Of a DNA stretch of 64,000 bases, positions 15,207-25,600 are shown piece by piece; positions within the stretch are counted from its first letter, which is position 1; each line of letters opens with the position of its first letter. The notes beneath the pieces were generated by a model. It did no database searches, was not told the DNA's origin, and was given only the letters and a program-made list of their open reading frames with translations. The translations under genes were made by a program, and so were the position numbers. The DNA is taken from contig NZ_QMKJ01000003.1 of NCBI RefSeq assembly GCF_003290085.1, positions 305,427 through 369,426 of the forward strand, written 5' to 3'. The stretch comes from Aliidiomarina sp. B3213 (lineage in GTDB: Bacteria > Pseudomonadota > Gammaproteobacteria > Enterobacterales > Alteromonadaceae).

Positions 15207-16391
15207 TTATTGTAAAAATTCTTCAAGCAATTCGGCTTTCTGCGAGATGGTAATAACCCCGTCTAAGTGGCCCCATGGCCCAACTATTTCCTCATATTGG
15301 GTATTATTTCCTTGCTCCTGCAGAATGTTATAAACCCGCTGTGCTAGATAAGGTTGCAATAACAAGTCGTTCTGAGCCGGTAAAAACAGTGTCTTCGCCT
15401 GAATCTTAGCTAAGCCTTCTTCCAAGCTCTCTCCATGACCCGCCATAAACAACTGGTTTGCACGTACTAAATACAAAATATGGTTCGCATCTGCGTAGGT
15501 CGCTCTTTGTGTTGCCATTGCTCGTAAGGTATTTACCGCCTGAAAGTTCGCCGAAATATCTTGCAGGGGCGCAGGCTCAGAAGCCGAGCTTTGAGCGTGA
15601 ATCTGATTGAATATTTGTGGATGCTGAGCCTGCAAAGTAATTTGCATTAATGCTTGAACCACACCTTCTGTAGGTTTTTCACCACCGTAATAGTCGCCAC
15701 CATTCCAGTTCGGGTCGAGCATAATAGGATTTGCCCATTGCTGTAGCGCTGCGATGGTCCATGGATCGCTCTCTCCCATGCCAATGACCGAAGCCATACG
15801 TTCTACTTTTTCAGGATAAGCAATCGACCACTCTAACGCTTGTAAAGAGCCCATAGACGCACCCACAACCGCGTGTAACTTCTCAATACCTAAACTTTCA
15901 AGCAGTAAGTTCTGTACTTCAACAAAGTCACGAATCGTAACCACGGGAAAGTCTAAGCCATAAGGCTCATTAGTTTCTGGATTAATACTAGAAGGACCTG
16001 TGGTGATGACATTCGGGTCGTAAGGCGATTGGTTTACTAGCGTATCTGAACTAATTACATAATATTTATCGGTGTCGATAGCTTTACCTGGGCCAATGAT
16101 GGCGTCCCAATAACCTGGCGCAGCGTCACTCTCTGCGTAACGACCAGCTGCATGGCTTGTGCCCGAGAAAAAATGGGTGATTAAAATAACATTGTCTTTC
16201 GCTTCGTTAAGTTCGCCATACGCTTCCCAACCCACACGTACTTCAGGAATAACCTCTCCACCTAGAGTTGTGAAGTTTTCAGTCACGAATTCTTGCTTTT
16301 CAACAATTGGGTACGCTTGGCTCTCCGCTCCACACGCGCCTAGCACCAATACCGCAAGGCTGAATGCCGCAGTTTGAATAAAATGTTTCAT
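15207..16391 (-). CDS. Lipoprotein alpha/beta-hydrolase of the MetX (homoserine acyltransferase) type
   Basis: Encodes 394 residues. The N-terminus is a lipoprotein signal (LAVLVLGAC, Cys20), unlike cytosolic MetX. The body is MetX-like: VILITHFFSGTSHAAG, a nucleophile elbow GASMGS near residue 210, an acid residue in QNDLLLQP and a His in GPWGHLDG. MetX enzymes move acetyl or succinyl groups from CoA; a lipid-anchored periplasmic form would lack CoA, so hydrolysis of an ester or amide is more likely. This is inference. AAGGA precedes the ATG, which starts 2 bp after the acyl-CoA ligase stop. Last gene of a three-gene operon. Confidence 0.85.
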   Translation of the reverse strand: MKHFIQTAAFSLAVLVLGACGAESQAYPIVEKQEFVTENFTTLGGEVIPEVRVGWEAYGELNEAKDNVILITHFFSGTSHAAGRYAESDAAPGYWDAIIGPGKAIDTDKYYVISSDTLVNQSPYDPNVITTGPSSINPETNEPYGLDFPVVTIRDFVEVQNLLLESLGIEKLHAVVGASMGSLQALEWSIAYPEKVERMASVIGMGESDPWTIAALQQWANPIMLDPNWNGGDYYGGEKPTEGVVQALMQITLQAQHPQIFNQIHAQSSASEPAPLQDISANFQAVNTLRAMATQRATYADANHILYLVRANQLFMAGHGESLEEGLAKIQAKTLFLPAQNDLLLQPYLAQRVYNILQEQGNNTQYEEIVGPWGHLDGVITISQKAELLEEFLQ

Positions 16392-16393
16392 GG

Positions 16394-18064
16394 TTAATCC
16401 TTACCTTTTATAAGAAAGTCTACATATTGGTCGCGAAGGTCTTTTTTTACCACTTTACCGGTTCCGGTACGCGGTAATTCGTTAAGCACCACCATGGCGT
16501 CGGGCATCCACCACTTCGCGATTTTACCCGTAAGATGCTCGACCATGTCTTTGCTCGAAAGCTCATGCCCTTGATTGAGCACAACAAGCAACAGCGGGCG
16601 CTCGTCCCATTTTTCGTGCTTCACACCAATAACACAGCATTCGTTCACGGCTGGGTGCTGACTTGCAATGCTCTCTATTTCCAGTGAACTAATCCATTCA
16701 CCACCACTTTTTATGACGTCTTTGGTGCGGTCCACCACTTTCATGTGACCTTCATCGTCGATCACGGAAATGTCGCCCGTAGCCAACCAACCATTTGGAA
16801 AGCTACTTAAATCATCATTTTTGAAGTATTGGGAGCAAATCCAAGGACCACGTACACGTAATTCTCCCGAGTGCTCTCCGTCGTGCGGCAATGGTTTATC
16901 TTCACTGTCGAAGATTTCCATTTCGATACCAAAACAAGCTTTTCCGGCTGTGGTTTGACGTTGCCAACGCGCTTCATTGCTCATCTTTTCCAAACTTGGA
17001 GAAGGCGGCAGCGAAGTTACTAAAGGTCCTGTTTCGGTCATACCCCAGATAGGTTGCCAATATATGTTGTAGTGCTGGTCATAAGTTTTCACTAAGCCCA
17101 TTGGGGAGGCCGCCCCACCGACACACACACGCTCGAGGGGCAGCTTATGAACACCTTCAGCTTGCAGGTAATTATGTAGCGTTAACCAAATGGTAGGAAC
17201 GCCCAAGCCAACGTTAACTTGTTCGCTCTCTATTAATTCCCACATGCTGGCACCGTCCATACCGTGGCCGGGAAACACTAATTTCGAGCCCGACAACGGC
17301 GCAGCATAAGGCGCACCCCACGCGCTTACGTGGTACATCGCTACCATAGGTAAGAGTACTGTTTCTTCACGCAAGTCGAGTAGTGCCGGTGACGCCGCAG
17401 CTTGCGCATGAAGTACCGTAGCTCGATGAGAGTATAAAACGCCTTTCGGGTTTCCCGTTGTTCCGGAGGTGTAGCACAGAGAAGCTGCCTCATTTTCATT
17501 GAAACGAGGCCATTCATAATGTTCTGGTTCGTCTTTTAACAAGGTTTCGTAGCAGTACACCGGACTTAAAGAGGTTTCCGGCATTTCATCTTCGTTACAT
17601 AAAACAATGTAACCTCTCACCGTGCTGAAGTTGTCTGAACTTTGCTCTAATTGCTCAATAAAGCCAGGATCAACGAACATATACTGGTCTTCAGCATGGT
17701 TCACCACATATTCAATTTGTTCACTGAATAAACGTGGATTCACCGTGTGTAAAACAGCTCCAACACCTGCGATACCGTAGTACAGCTCCATGTGACGGTG
17801 GGTGTTCCATGCCATAGACGCAATGAACATCCCAGGCTTTACACCAAGCTTATTCAGTGCGTGACCTAGCTTGTGTACGCGTTTCCAGGTTTCCCGGTAA
17901 GTTGTGCGATGAATGCTGTTGTCGTGTAGCCGAGACACAATTTCCTGATGTGGAAATCGCTGGTTGGCATAAGCCAATAAGTCGATAACCATCATAGGCG
18001 TGGGCATCATGTTACCCGGCTGCACAATATTACCTTGGTCAGATTGTGTAGAAACATACTGCAT
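16394..18064 (-). CDS. Acyl-CoA synthetase (AlkK-like, AMP-binding)
   Basis: Encodes 556 residues of the ANL adenylate-forming family. Visible motifs include the phosphate loop CYTSGTTGNPKGVLYSHRA (about 195-213), the WGMTETGP substrate/adenine motif near 342, GWLATGDIS near 430, and a C-terminal lysine in PRTGTGKVVKK. It resembles medium- or long-chain fatty acyl-CoA ligases of the AlkK type, which convert a free acid, ATP and CoA to acyl-CoA. It lies between the GntP-type permease and the lipoprotein hydrolase, which suggests that an acid released outside the cytoplasm is imported and then activated. Confidence 0.9.
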   Translation of the reverse strand: MQYVSTQSDQGNIVQPGNMMPTPMMVIDLLAYANQRFPHQEIVSRLHDNSIHRTTYRETWKRVHKLGHALNKLGVKPGMFIASMAWNTHRHMELYYGIAGVGAVLHTVNPRLFSEQIEYVVNHAEDQYMFVDPGFIEQLEQSSDNFSTVRGYIVLCNEDEMPETSLSPVYCYETLLKDEPEHYEWPRFNENEAASLCYTSGTTGNPKGVLYSHRATVLHAQAAASPALLDLREETVLLPMVAMYHVSAWGAPYAAPLSGSKLVFPGHGMDGASMWELIESEQVNVGLGVPTIWLTLHNYLQAEGVHKLPLERVCVGGAASPMGLVKTYDQHYNIYWQPIWGMTETGPLVTSLPPSPSLEKMSNEARWQRQTTAGKACFGIEMEIFDSEDKPLPHDGEHSGELRVRGPWICSQYFKNDDLSSFPNGWLATGDISVIDDEGHMKVVDRTKDVIKSGGEWISSLEIESIASQHPAVNECCVIGVKHEKWDERPLLLVVLNQGHELSSKDMVEHLTGKIAKWWMPDAMVVLNELPRTGTGKVVKKDLRDQYVDFLIKGKD

Positions 18065-18082
18065 GGCTACTACATTCCTGTC

Positions 18083-19378
18083 TTAGAAAAAGTTAAACAA
18101 TGCGATAGCTATCGCTAAACCAATCACCGGCACAACAACCGTTACTGCACCTACAGCCCAATAAGCGTCACTGTGTTTCTCGTTACAGATAGCGCGAATC
18201 GTGGTCACTACATATCCGTTATGCGGGAGCGAATCTAAAGCACCTGAAGATATTGAAACGACACGGTGAAGTTGCTCAGGGCTTACACCTTGATCAAGGT
18301 AGTGCGGTCCAACTTCCGGCAACGCAATAGCTTGACCACCCGAGGCTGACCCGGTTAAACCAGCAATAACGCTTACCGCAATTGCCGCACCTACTAATTC
18401 ATTTCCAGGAATAGACGTCATTGCCGCTACTGCAGTTTCGAACGCCGGAGTTACCCGAGCAACACTACCAAAGCCCACCACAGCGGCTGTATTACCGATT
18501 GCAATTAAGGCTCCTGTGGTCGCTTGACCTAGTGCCTCTTGCATGTCTTTAAAGAATTTCCAATTGATAGCCATGAGCGCCAGCACACCACCAGAAAGAG
18601 CAACGATAAGCGCCATTTTCCCTAAGCTATCGTGGTAGAAGAATGACAGCGCCAGTACCACAACTAAGGGCAGGAAACCGGTTATTGGATGAGGTAAAGA
18701 TCTTTCGTCTAGTGTAGGGTCGCCCACGCGTGACTCGAAAGACTCGCCTTTGTTCACGGCATGGCTAATCATTTTCGTAAGCCACCAATAGCCCAATACA
18801 AACATGATCACGGCTACCACCAAAGAAACTTCCCAAGCGGCATAAGGCGAAGTGCCCAGGTATTCAATTGGAATCCAATTTTGAATTTCTGGTGAGCCTG
18901 CAGAGGTCATGGTAAAGGTTACCGAGCCGAAGGCTAGTGCGGCAGGAATAAAGCGTCGTGGTAAATTAGCGTCTTTAAACAAACTCAGTGCCATTGGGTA
19001 CACCGAGAACGCCACCACGAAAACACTCACGCCGCCGTAAGTAAGAATTGCACATGCAAGAACAACGGCTAACACCGCTTGTTTCTTACCCAGACGGGTA
19101 ATAATCCACTCAGCTACGCTGTCTGCCGCTCCGGTGTCTTCCATAAATTTACCGAAGATAGAGCCAAGCAAGAACATAAAGAACCAAGACGCAACAAACC
19201 CGGAAAAGCCGGTCATGTAGCTTTCTACAAAGTTCATGTCGCCTACGAAAATAGGCAGCTGAGCAGTTATCGCAACAAATAGCGCGCAAATAGGCGCACT
19301 AATAAATAAGTTCCAACCGCGAAGTGTCAGTATGATAAGGAGGACTAGCCCACCTACTAAACCAAACATACTTAACAT
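18083..19378 (-). CDS. GntP-family permease
   Basis: Encodes 431 residues with about 12 hydrophobic segments, a first helix GLVGGLVLLIILTLRGWN and the later glycine-rich segments GLTGSASGGQAIALPEVG and SGALDSLPHNG typical of GntP-like organic-acid transporters. GntP-family carriers import gluconate or hydroxy- and short-chain acids with protons. It is the first gene of the operon with the acyl-CoA ligase and lipoprotein hydrolase (18-bp gap) and has a GAGAGG ribosome site. Substrate uncertain; the operon points to a small organic or acyl acid. Confidence 0.85.
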   Translation of the reverse strand: MLSMFGLVGGLVLLIILTLRGWNLFISAPICALFVAITAQLPIFVGDMNFVESYMTGFSGFVASWFFMFLLGSIFGKFMEDTGAADSVAEWIITRLGKKQAVLAVVLACAILTYGGVSVFVVAFSVYPMALSLFKDANLPRRFIPAALAFGSVTFTMTSAGSPEIQNWIPIEYLGTSPYAAWEVSLVVAVIMFVLGYWWLTKMISHAVNKGESFESRVGDPTLDERSLPHPITGFLPLVVVLALSFFYHDSLGKMALIVALSGGVLALMAINWKFFKDMQEALGQATTGALIAIGNTAAVVGFGSVARVTPAFETAVAAMTSIPGNELVGAAIAVSVIAGLTGSASGGQAIALPEVGPHYLDQGVSPEQLHRVVSISSGALDSLPHNGYVVTTIRAICNEKHSDAYWAVGAVTVVVPVIGLAIAIALFNFF

Positions 19379-19482
19379 GAAAACCTCTCTTTTTTATTTT
19401 GTGGCGCGAAATTGAATTACATTGCGCCCTATTTTTTGTACTGTGCTGTGGTCAGTATTCTGATTCAGGTTGAATAACATAC

Positions 19483-19496
19483 CCATAGTACTATGG
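19483..19496. promoter_or_regulatory. 14-bp palindrome in a divergent promoter region
   Basis: CCATAGTACTATGG is a perfect palindrome located between the GntP-type operon and the divergent TonB receptor gene. It could be an operator shared by both. I do not recognise the binding protein. Confidence 0.4.
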
Positions 19497-19566
19497 TACA
19501 GGTCACAAATTATTCGAATTCGGCTAAGGTTTCTCCGCACAATAAAAAAATCAGGGGAACTCTCCA

Positions 19567-21861
19567 ATGAAAACAACAGCATTTAAACGTTCACTTTGTG
19601 CTATTGCAGTTACTGCAGCTATGACAGGCATGGCTTCAACCGCAATTGCACAAGAAAGTGAAACAGAAGAAGCGCAAGAAGAACGACGCTTAGAACGCAT
19701 TGAGGTTACGGCACGCCGTACCGTAGAAAGCATTCAAGAAGTTCCTGTTGCGGTAACATCGGTAAGCGAAGCAGACTTACTCGAGCGTGGCGTAAGCACT
19801 ATTCTTGAAGTGGCGCAGTTCTCACCAAACACTACGTTGCAGCAAAGCCGTGGTACTAACTCTACGGTTACAGCTTTTATTCGTGGCGTAGGTCAAGAAG
19901 ATCCACTTTGGGGTTATGAACCAGGTGTAGGTATTTACATTGACGACGTTTATCTAGCTCGCCCTCAAGGTGCAGTGCTTGATATTTTGAACGTTGAGCG
20001 CGTAGAGGTTCTTCGTGGTCCGCAAGGCACGCTTTATGGCAAAAACACCATCGGTGGTGCTGTGAAGTATGTAACGAAGCGTATGACTGGCGAGCCGCAA
20101 TTCTCTATTCGCGGAACAGTGGGAAGCTACAACCAACAAGACTTGCTATTCACAGGTGAGCTTCCACTGATTGAAAACACGCTTTACTTTGGTTTTGGTT
20201 ACGCAAACTTAACGCGTGACGGTTATGGTGAGTTCTTAACCAGTGACCTTCCAAACCAAGACTTGGAAAACTACAACAAGGACTTGCAGGCTATGCGTGC
20301 CACTTTAGAGTGGTATCCAGCCAATGACGTTTTTGTACGTTTCCAATACGACCATACTGACGACCAGTCAAACTCAAAAGGTGGTTATCGCTTGCTACCG
20401 AGCTTGCTGACTAACGCGCCAGTACCGGACAGCATTTACGACTCGTATACCAGTTTGCCAACAACTACTGAAGTTGAAACTGAGGGTATGAGTTTAACCG
20501 TCGAGTGGGAAGTAAGCCCTACAACTACGCTTCGTTCAATTACGTCTCAGCGTGAAAACTACTCGCCAGTAAATATCGACTTCGACAACACGTCGTTGCG
20601 TATTTTTGATGTTCCCGCTATATACGATGACGAATGGTTTACCCAAGAGTTCCAGTTAAACTACAGAACCGACAACCTAAGCTTGGTGTCTGGCTTGTAC
20701 TACTATGACTCTGAGTCTTGCGGTACATTCGACGCAATCTTAGAAATTCTAGGACAAACTGCTTTTGGTACTCCAGGTCTTACCCGTGAAGTGTCAGGCT
20801 GCTCAAACAGCACAAGTACAGCGTTATACACGCAAGGTACATACTACTTGAGCGACCAGTGGTCATTTACAGCTGGTTTGCGATACACCCAGGACGAAAA
20901 AGACGCATTGGTTCGTAACGGACTAATCTTCGACACGGTTTATCCTGAGTCTGGTTGGGTTCCAGGTTATGTTCGTGACCCTGCAACAGGTACGCCGGTT
21001 GTGCTTGATGACAGCGAAACATGGAACAAAATCACGCCTCGTTTAGGTGTTGAATATCGTCATAGTAATGACACCATGTTCTACGCAAGCTTCGGCCAAG
21101 GCTTTAAGTCGGGAACATTTAACCCGCGTGCAGCAACTGCAGAGCCAGCGGCTGACCCAGAAGACGTTTATTCATACGAAATTGGTGTGAAGAGCGACGT
21201 AACCAACAGCCTGCGTATAAACGCAACTGCATTTATGCTTGACCATAAAGATCGTCAATACGTAACTGTGTTGCCTGACCCAGCTGATGCCTCTGTATTG
21301 AACCAACGTTTAGGTAACGTGGGTGAGTCAGAAGCGACTGGTTTAGAAGTCGAGATGACTTGGTTAGCTACAAATAACCTAACTATCTTCGGTAACCTAG
21401 GTCTTATAGACACAAGCTTCAGCAATGTTATTAGCTACGACGCGCAAGGTAATCAAATCGACATTACCGATCAGTTCGTGATTACCAATACCCCTGAAAC
21501 CACAGCAAACGTTGGCTTCAGCTACGACATGCGTGCGTTCGGTGGTGACTTAGTCTTCAACGGTAACTACAGCTACCGCAGCGACTATGGCTTAACCGAG
21601 CTTGGTAACGTGTTAACCCAAGACGCTTACGGTTTGGTTAACCTTGGTGTGAATTGGTACAGCGCAGACGGCAAATGGAGTGTGGGCGTGCATGGTAAGA
21701 ACCTTACAGACGAGGAGTTCCTCGTAGGTAACTACGCGTTCTTATCCCCAGACCCAGCTAACCCTGGAGAGTATCTTCCTGGGTTAGGTGGCGATACTAC
21801 CTTGATCGGATACTATGGCGAACCTCGCACTGTATCTTTGACAGTTGGCTATCGTTTCTAA
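19567..21861 (+). CDS. TonB-dependent receptor
   Basis: Encodes 764 residues. Signal peptide ends AIA near residue 27; an acidic linker precedes the TonB-box-like RIEVTARR, then a plug domain with VERVEVLRGPQGTLYGKNTIG (the run from VEVLRGP to NTIG is diagnostic) and a barrel ending in TVGYRF. It resembles the 'iron complex outer membrane' subgroup that also imports carbohydrates or other organics. No Fur-like site was seen upstream. It is divergent from the permease/ligase/hydrolase operon, so I infer that it imports the substrate of that operon across the outer membrane. A terminator follows the gene. Confidence 0.85.
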   Translation: MKTTAFKRSLCAIAVTAAMTGMASTAIAQESETEEAQEERRLERIEVTARRTVESIQEVPVAVTSVSEADLLERGVSTILEVAQFSPNTTLQQSRGTNSTVTAFIRGVGQEDPLWGYEPGVGIYIDDVYLARPQGAVLDILNVERVEVLRGPQGTLYGKNTIGGAVKYVTKRMTGEPQFSIRGTVGSYNQQDLLFTGELPLIENTLYFGFGYANLTRDGYGEFLTSDLPNQDLENYNKDLQAMRATLEWYPANDVFVRFQYDHTDDQSNSKGGYRLLPSLLTNAPVPDSIYDSYTSLPTTTEVETEGMSLTVEWEVSPTTTLRSITSQRENYSPVNIDFDNTSLRIFDVPAIYDDEWFTQEFQLNYRTDNLSLVSGLYYYDSESCGTFDAILEILGQTAFGTPGLTREVSGCSNSTSTALYTQGTYYLSDQWSFTAGLRYTQDEKDALVRNGLIFDTVYPESGWVPGYVRDPATGTPVVLDDSETWNKITPRLGVEYRHSNDTMFYASFGQGFKSGTFNPRAATAEPAADPEDVYSYEIGVKSDVTNSLRINATAFMLDHKDRQYVTVLPDPADASVLNQRLGNVGESEATGLEVEMTWLATNNLTIFGNLGLIDTSFSNVISYDAQGNQIDITDQFVITNTPETTANVGFSYDMRAFGGDLVFNGNYSYRSDYGLTELGNVLTQDAYGLVNLGVNWYSADGKWSVGVHGKNLTDEEFLVGNYAFLSPDPANPGEYLPGLGGDTTLIGYYGEPRTVSLTVGYRF

Positions 21862-21894
21862 GAAGTAGAAAGGCCGTTCTCTGGTGAACTAATT

Positions 21895-21928
21895 GCCACC
21901 GTGCCTTCTCGGCCGGTGGCTTTTTTCT
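21895..21928 (+). terminator. Rho-independent terminator after the TonB receptor
   Basis: Stem GCCACCG (21895-21901) and CGGTGGC (21914-21920) with a 12-nt loop, followed by TTTTTT and a T/C-rich tail. It ends the receptor transcript before the response-regulator gene. Confidence 0.8.
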
Positions 21929-21981
21929 TCTTGTAGCTTGCCCTTTGTGGCAGCTTCGGTTAAAACACGGACACCACTTTA

Positions 21982-22668
21982 ATGTCGAATAGCGAGCTTA
22001 TGGCCAGAGCCATTATTGCAGACGACCACCCACTGTTTCGTGCTGCATTAAAACAAGCATTGTCGGAAACGCTTGGTAGTGACGTTTTAGAAGCAGAAAG
22101 CTTCGACACGTTGCAAAATGTTTTGCAACAAGAACGACAAGTTGAGTTATTACTGCTCGACTTAAATATGCCGGGTAATCAGGGTTTAACCGGGTTAACC
22201 ACTGTGCGTAATGCTTATCCAGACATTTTGGTACTCATTGTTTCTGCCAACGAAAATCCGGATGTGATTCGTAAAGCCATGGCGTTTGGCGCCAGCGCTT
22301 ATGTTCCAAAGTCTGCGCCACTCCCTCTTATTAAAGAAGCGGTAGAAACAGTGCTGAGCGGTGACAATTGGCTACCCCCTCACTTGCAAGAAATAGCAGA
22401 CGAACAACCGGACGATGCCAGTGAAGACTTTGCCCACAAACTGGAACAACTCACACCACAACAGTTCAAGGTACTCACTTGCATTGCTGACGGTTTGTTA
22501 AATAAACAAATTGCTTGGGAATTAAATGTTCAAGAAACCACTATTAAACAACACGTTTCTGCCATTTTGAGAAAGTTAGGTGTGATTAATCGTACGCAAG
22601 CAGGCGTGATATTCAGAGAGATGTTGCGAGCAGAAGACCCTGAGGGAACTGAGCAACTAGATTCCTAA
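21982..22668 (+). CDS. LuxR-type response regulator, CrbR-like
   Basis: Encodes 228 residues: a receiver domain with acidic pair IIADDHPLF near residue 10, phosphoacceptor Asp near residue 60 in LLLDLNMPGN and Lys in YVPKSAPL; then a LuxR/GerE helix-turn-helix (LTPQQFKVLTCIADG; LNKQIAWELNVQETTIKQH). A second in-frame ATG lies six codons in; neither has a strong ribosome site. Its end overlaps that of the hybrid sensor kinase by 12 bp, in convergent orientation. The SSS-kinase plus LuxR regulator combination corresponds to CrbS/CrbR, which in Vibrio and Pseudomonas controls acetyl-CoA synthetase and acetate use. Assignment rests on architecture and context. Confidence 0.8.
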   Translation: MSNSELMARAIIADDHPLFRAALKQALSETLGSDVLEAESFDTLQNVLQQERQVELLLLDLNMPGNQGLTGLTTVRNAYPDILVLIVSANENPDVIRKAMAFGASAYVPKSAPLPLIKEAVETVLSGDNWLPPHLQEIADEQPDDASEDFAHKLEQLTPQQFKVLTCIADGLLNKQIAWELNVQETTIKQHVSAILRKLGVINRTQAGVIFREMLRAEDPEGTEQLDS

Positions 22669-25600
22669 TCGTTTAATTAACCGTTTCAATGCAGCTTGTT
22701 TTACCGGTTTCGGTAAAAACTGCGCTTTTGCACGAACGACTTCCTCGCGAACGCCTTCATTAGGATCTGCGGTATTCACAATAGCTGGAATGTCTTTGTT
22801 AAACCGCCTACGCACCGCTTCAATAACCTCTACACCAACACGGCCATCGTCTAAGTGATAGTCAATGAGCATTAACTCTGGAGCTTGTTCAAGGCGATCG
22901 GCTTCCTCAGGACTATGGCAAGAAGTAACAACTGCACCCCAATCTTCAAGTAATGACGACAGTGCAGTACGCACAGCCTGGTCGTTATCGACCACAAGTA
23001 CTTTTTTACCGGTAAGTAATAACGCTGGCTCAATCGCTTTGGGTTCGGCGATATTGGCTCCGTGCTTTTCCCACCGTACAACGGGAATGCGAACCGAGAA
23101 ACACGTCCCGCGCCCTACCTCTGACCGTAAGTGCAAAGGCACTTCTAATAGTCGGCACATTCTTTCCACAATAGCCAACCCTAAACCGAGGCCAGGGTTT
23201 TGCTCTTGTTGGTCAAGTTGATGAAACTCGTCGAATATAGCCGTTTGTTGTTCCTCTGGAATGCCTCTGCCAGAGTCACATACCATGAGGTCTAAACCGT
23301 CGTGCCGGCGTCTGACGCCTAATACAACCCGTCCTTTTTCGGTATAGCGAATCGCATTCGATAATAGATTCTGTAATACCCTTCGCAGTAACTTTCGGTC
23401 AGTTCGAACAATTGCGGAAGTGCCGTGTACATTTAAATCCAACCCTTTTTCTTCCGCCAACACTCTGAAGCTGTCTACTAACGGTTGGAAAATATCGATA
23501 AGCGGCACTTCTTGAATATCTGGCTTTAAGGTTCCCGAGTCTAGTTTGGTCATTTCTAGCAGCATCGTGAGTAACTCTTCTGCGTTTTCCAACGACCGCT
23601 GTATTTGTCGCGCTAACTGCAGCGACTCTCCTGCACTTCTCTTCTCTAGCATTTCGCAGAACAACGTAGCGGCGTTGAAAGGCTGCATAAGGTCATGGCT
23701 CGCTGCAGCAAAGAACCTCGACTTACTCGAATGAGCTTGTTCTGCCGCTTGCTTTGCTTCTAATAACTGCTGCGTCCGTTCCGCAACTCGAGCCTCTAGC
23801 TCGGCATTAATGTGACGTAATTCTTCCTGAGCGCGAACCAGGTTGGACACGTCGGTGTAAGTGGTTACAAACCCACCGTCGGGCATAGGGCTGCCTTGTA
23901 ACTCGATCACTCGGCCATCCGACTGCGCTCGTTGATATCGATAACTGCTCCCTGAACGTAAATAATTAAGACGTTTTTCAACTTCCGTCTCAATGTTGTC
24001 CGAAGGCTGTCCAAACATGCCTCGGTCGGCATTGTATTTCAGTATGTCGAGCACCGGCATCCCGGCCTGAATAAAGCCCTCGGGGTAGTCAAAGATTTCA
24101 ATATAGCGTCGGTTCCAAGCCACTAAGCGAAGTTCATTGTCGATAACGCTAATACCCTGTGGAATATTCTCTACCGACGCCTGCAACAACTCACGATTAA
24201 AGCGATAAAGCTCTGAAGCTTCCGACGCCCAGTTCACAACTTCGTCTACCGACACTTGCGACTGGCGAGCTAGTGCGTCGATGACCAAGCGGCTGGCAGC
24301 ACTACCGATAGCCCCCGCCATTTCACGCTCTATACGTGTTAGTACCGAATGTGGAACCACACCATCACCGGGAGCTGCACCTACGGCAATACCTAACCTT
24401 TGATCGAGGCGACTTGCATCACTTTGATCAATAAATCTCGCGAGAACAGAGCGCAATCGCCCCCAGGTCACTTCGTCGCGCTCGATAGCGCTATGGTAGG
24501 TATCGGCGTGGATAAACTGTTCTGCGGATTCTCGTTCTGCCGAGCTTGAACGAAGTACGATGGAAACCACCATATAAAGCAGAACGTTCAAACCTAGGGC
24601 GAGTACAATCCAATGACTCATTTGAACGTCGGTCAGTAGGTATTGATCATTGTTTACCGCTCTAAACGAGGGTAACAATAAGCCATACACCCAAATACAT
24701 GTACCCGCAGTTAAGCCACTCACCACACCCCAACGATGCCCTTTTGACCAAATCACACCACCAATAAGACCTGGAGCAAGTTGCGCCAGCAACGCCATGG
24801 CAATCAAGCCATTACTCACTAGCGGAACCCCAGACTGTGTAGCCAAATGATAGAAGTAGGCCAGTGCAATAATAAGCACCATGGTTAACCTACGTATGGT
24901 TAAAACTCTATGAGGAGTAAGCGCAAGTGCAGCATCTTTATGTGCACGCGACTTTAAAAATAGCGGGGTAATCACGTCGTTAGAAATCATAATACTCAAC
25001 GACAACGTGGCCATGATTACCATACTTACAGCAGCCGAAAGGCCACCGATAAACGCGATAAGGCTTATATCTGGTCTCTCTGCAAGAACGGGTAGTGCCA
25101 GCATAAAGGTGTCTTGAGTGCGTAAATCCGGCACGAGAAGTAAGCCAGCCAACGCAATAGGTAATATGAAGAAGTTGATTGCGAACAAATAAAGTGGAAA
25201 ACCCCAACGCGCGGTTTTCAATTCTTTCGGGTGAATATTTTCGACGAAATTGACATGAAATTGTCGAGGCAGTACGAACATGGATACAGCACCTAAGACC
25301 ATGTGCACCACAAATACGTAGCCTCCATTCGGCTTACCCGTAAGTACTTCTTGCGCCAAAGGATTCTGCGCTGCTTGAACGACTAAATCGCCAATATCTT
25401 CAAACAATACGTAGCTACAAAATATACCCACAATGGCGAAAGCCAATAGTTTTACGATGGACTCGAATGCAACTACATCCATTAACCCTGAGTGTTTCTC
25501 TGCTAACGTTAAACGCCTTGCGCCAAAGAGAATAGAGAAGCCAATCATGGCTATTGCGACGCCTGCAGAAAGGTCATTAAACCAAGGAATACGGGTTGCG

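Noticed and set aside
15207-16391. Cytosolic homoserine O-acetyltransferase for methionine synthesis
   Set aside because: The lipoprotein signal and the catabolic operon do not fit a cytosolic biosynthetic enzyme, although the fold is the same.
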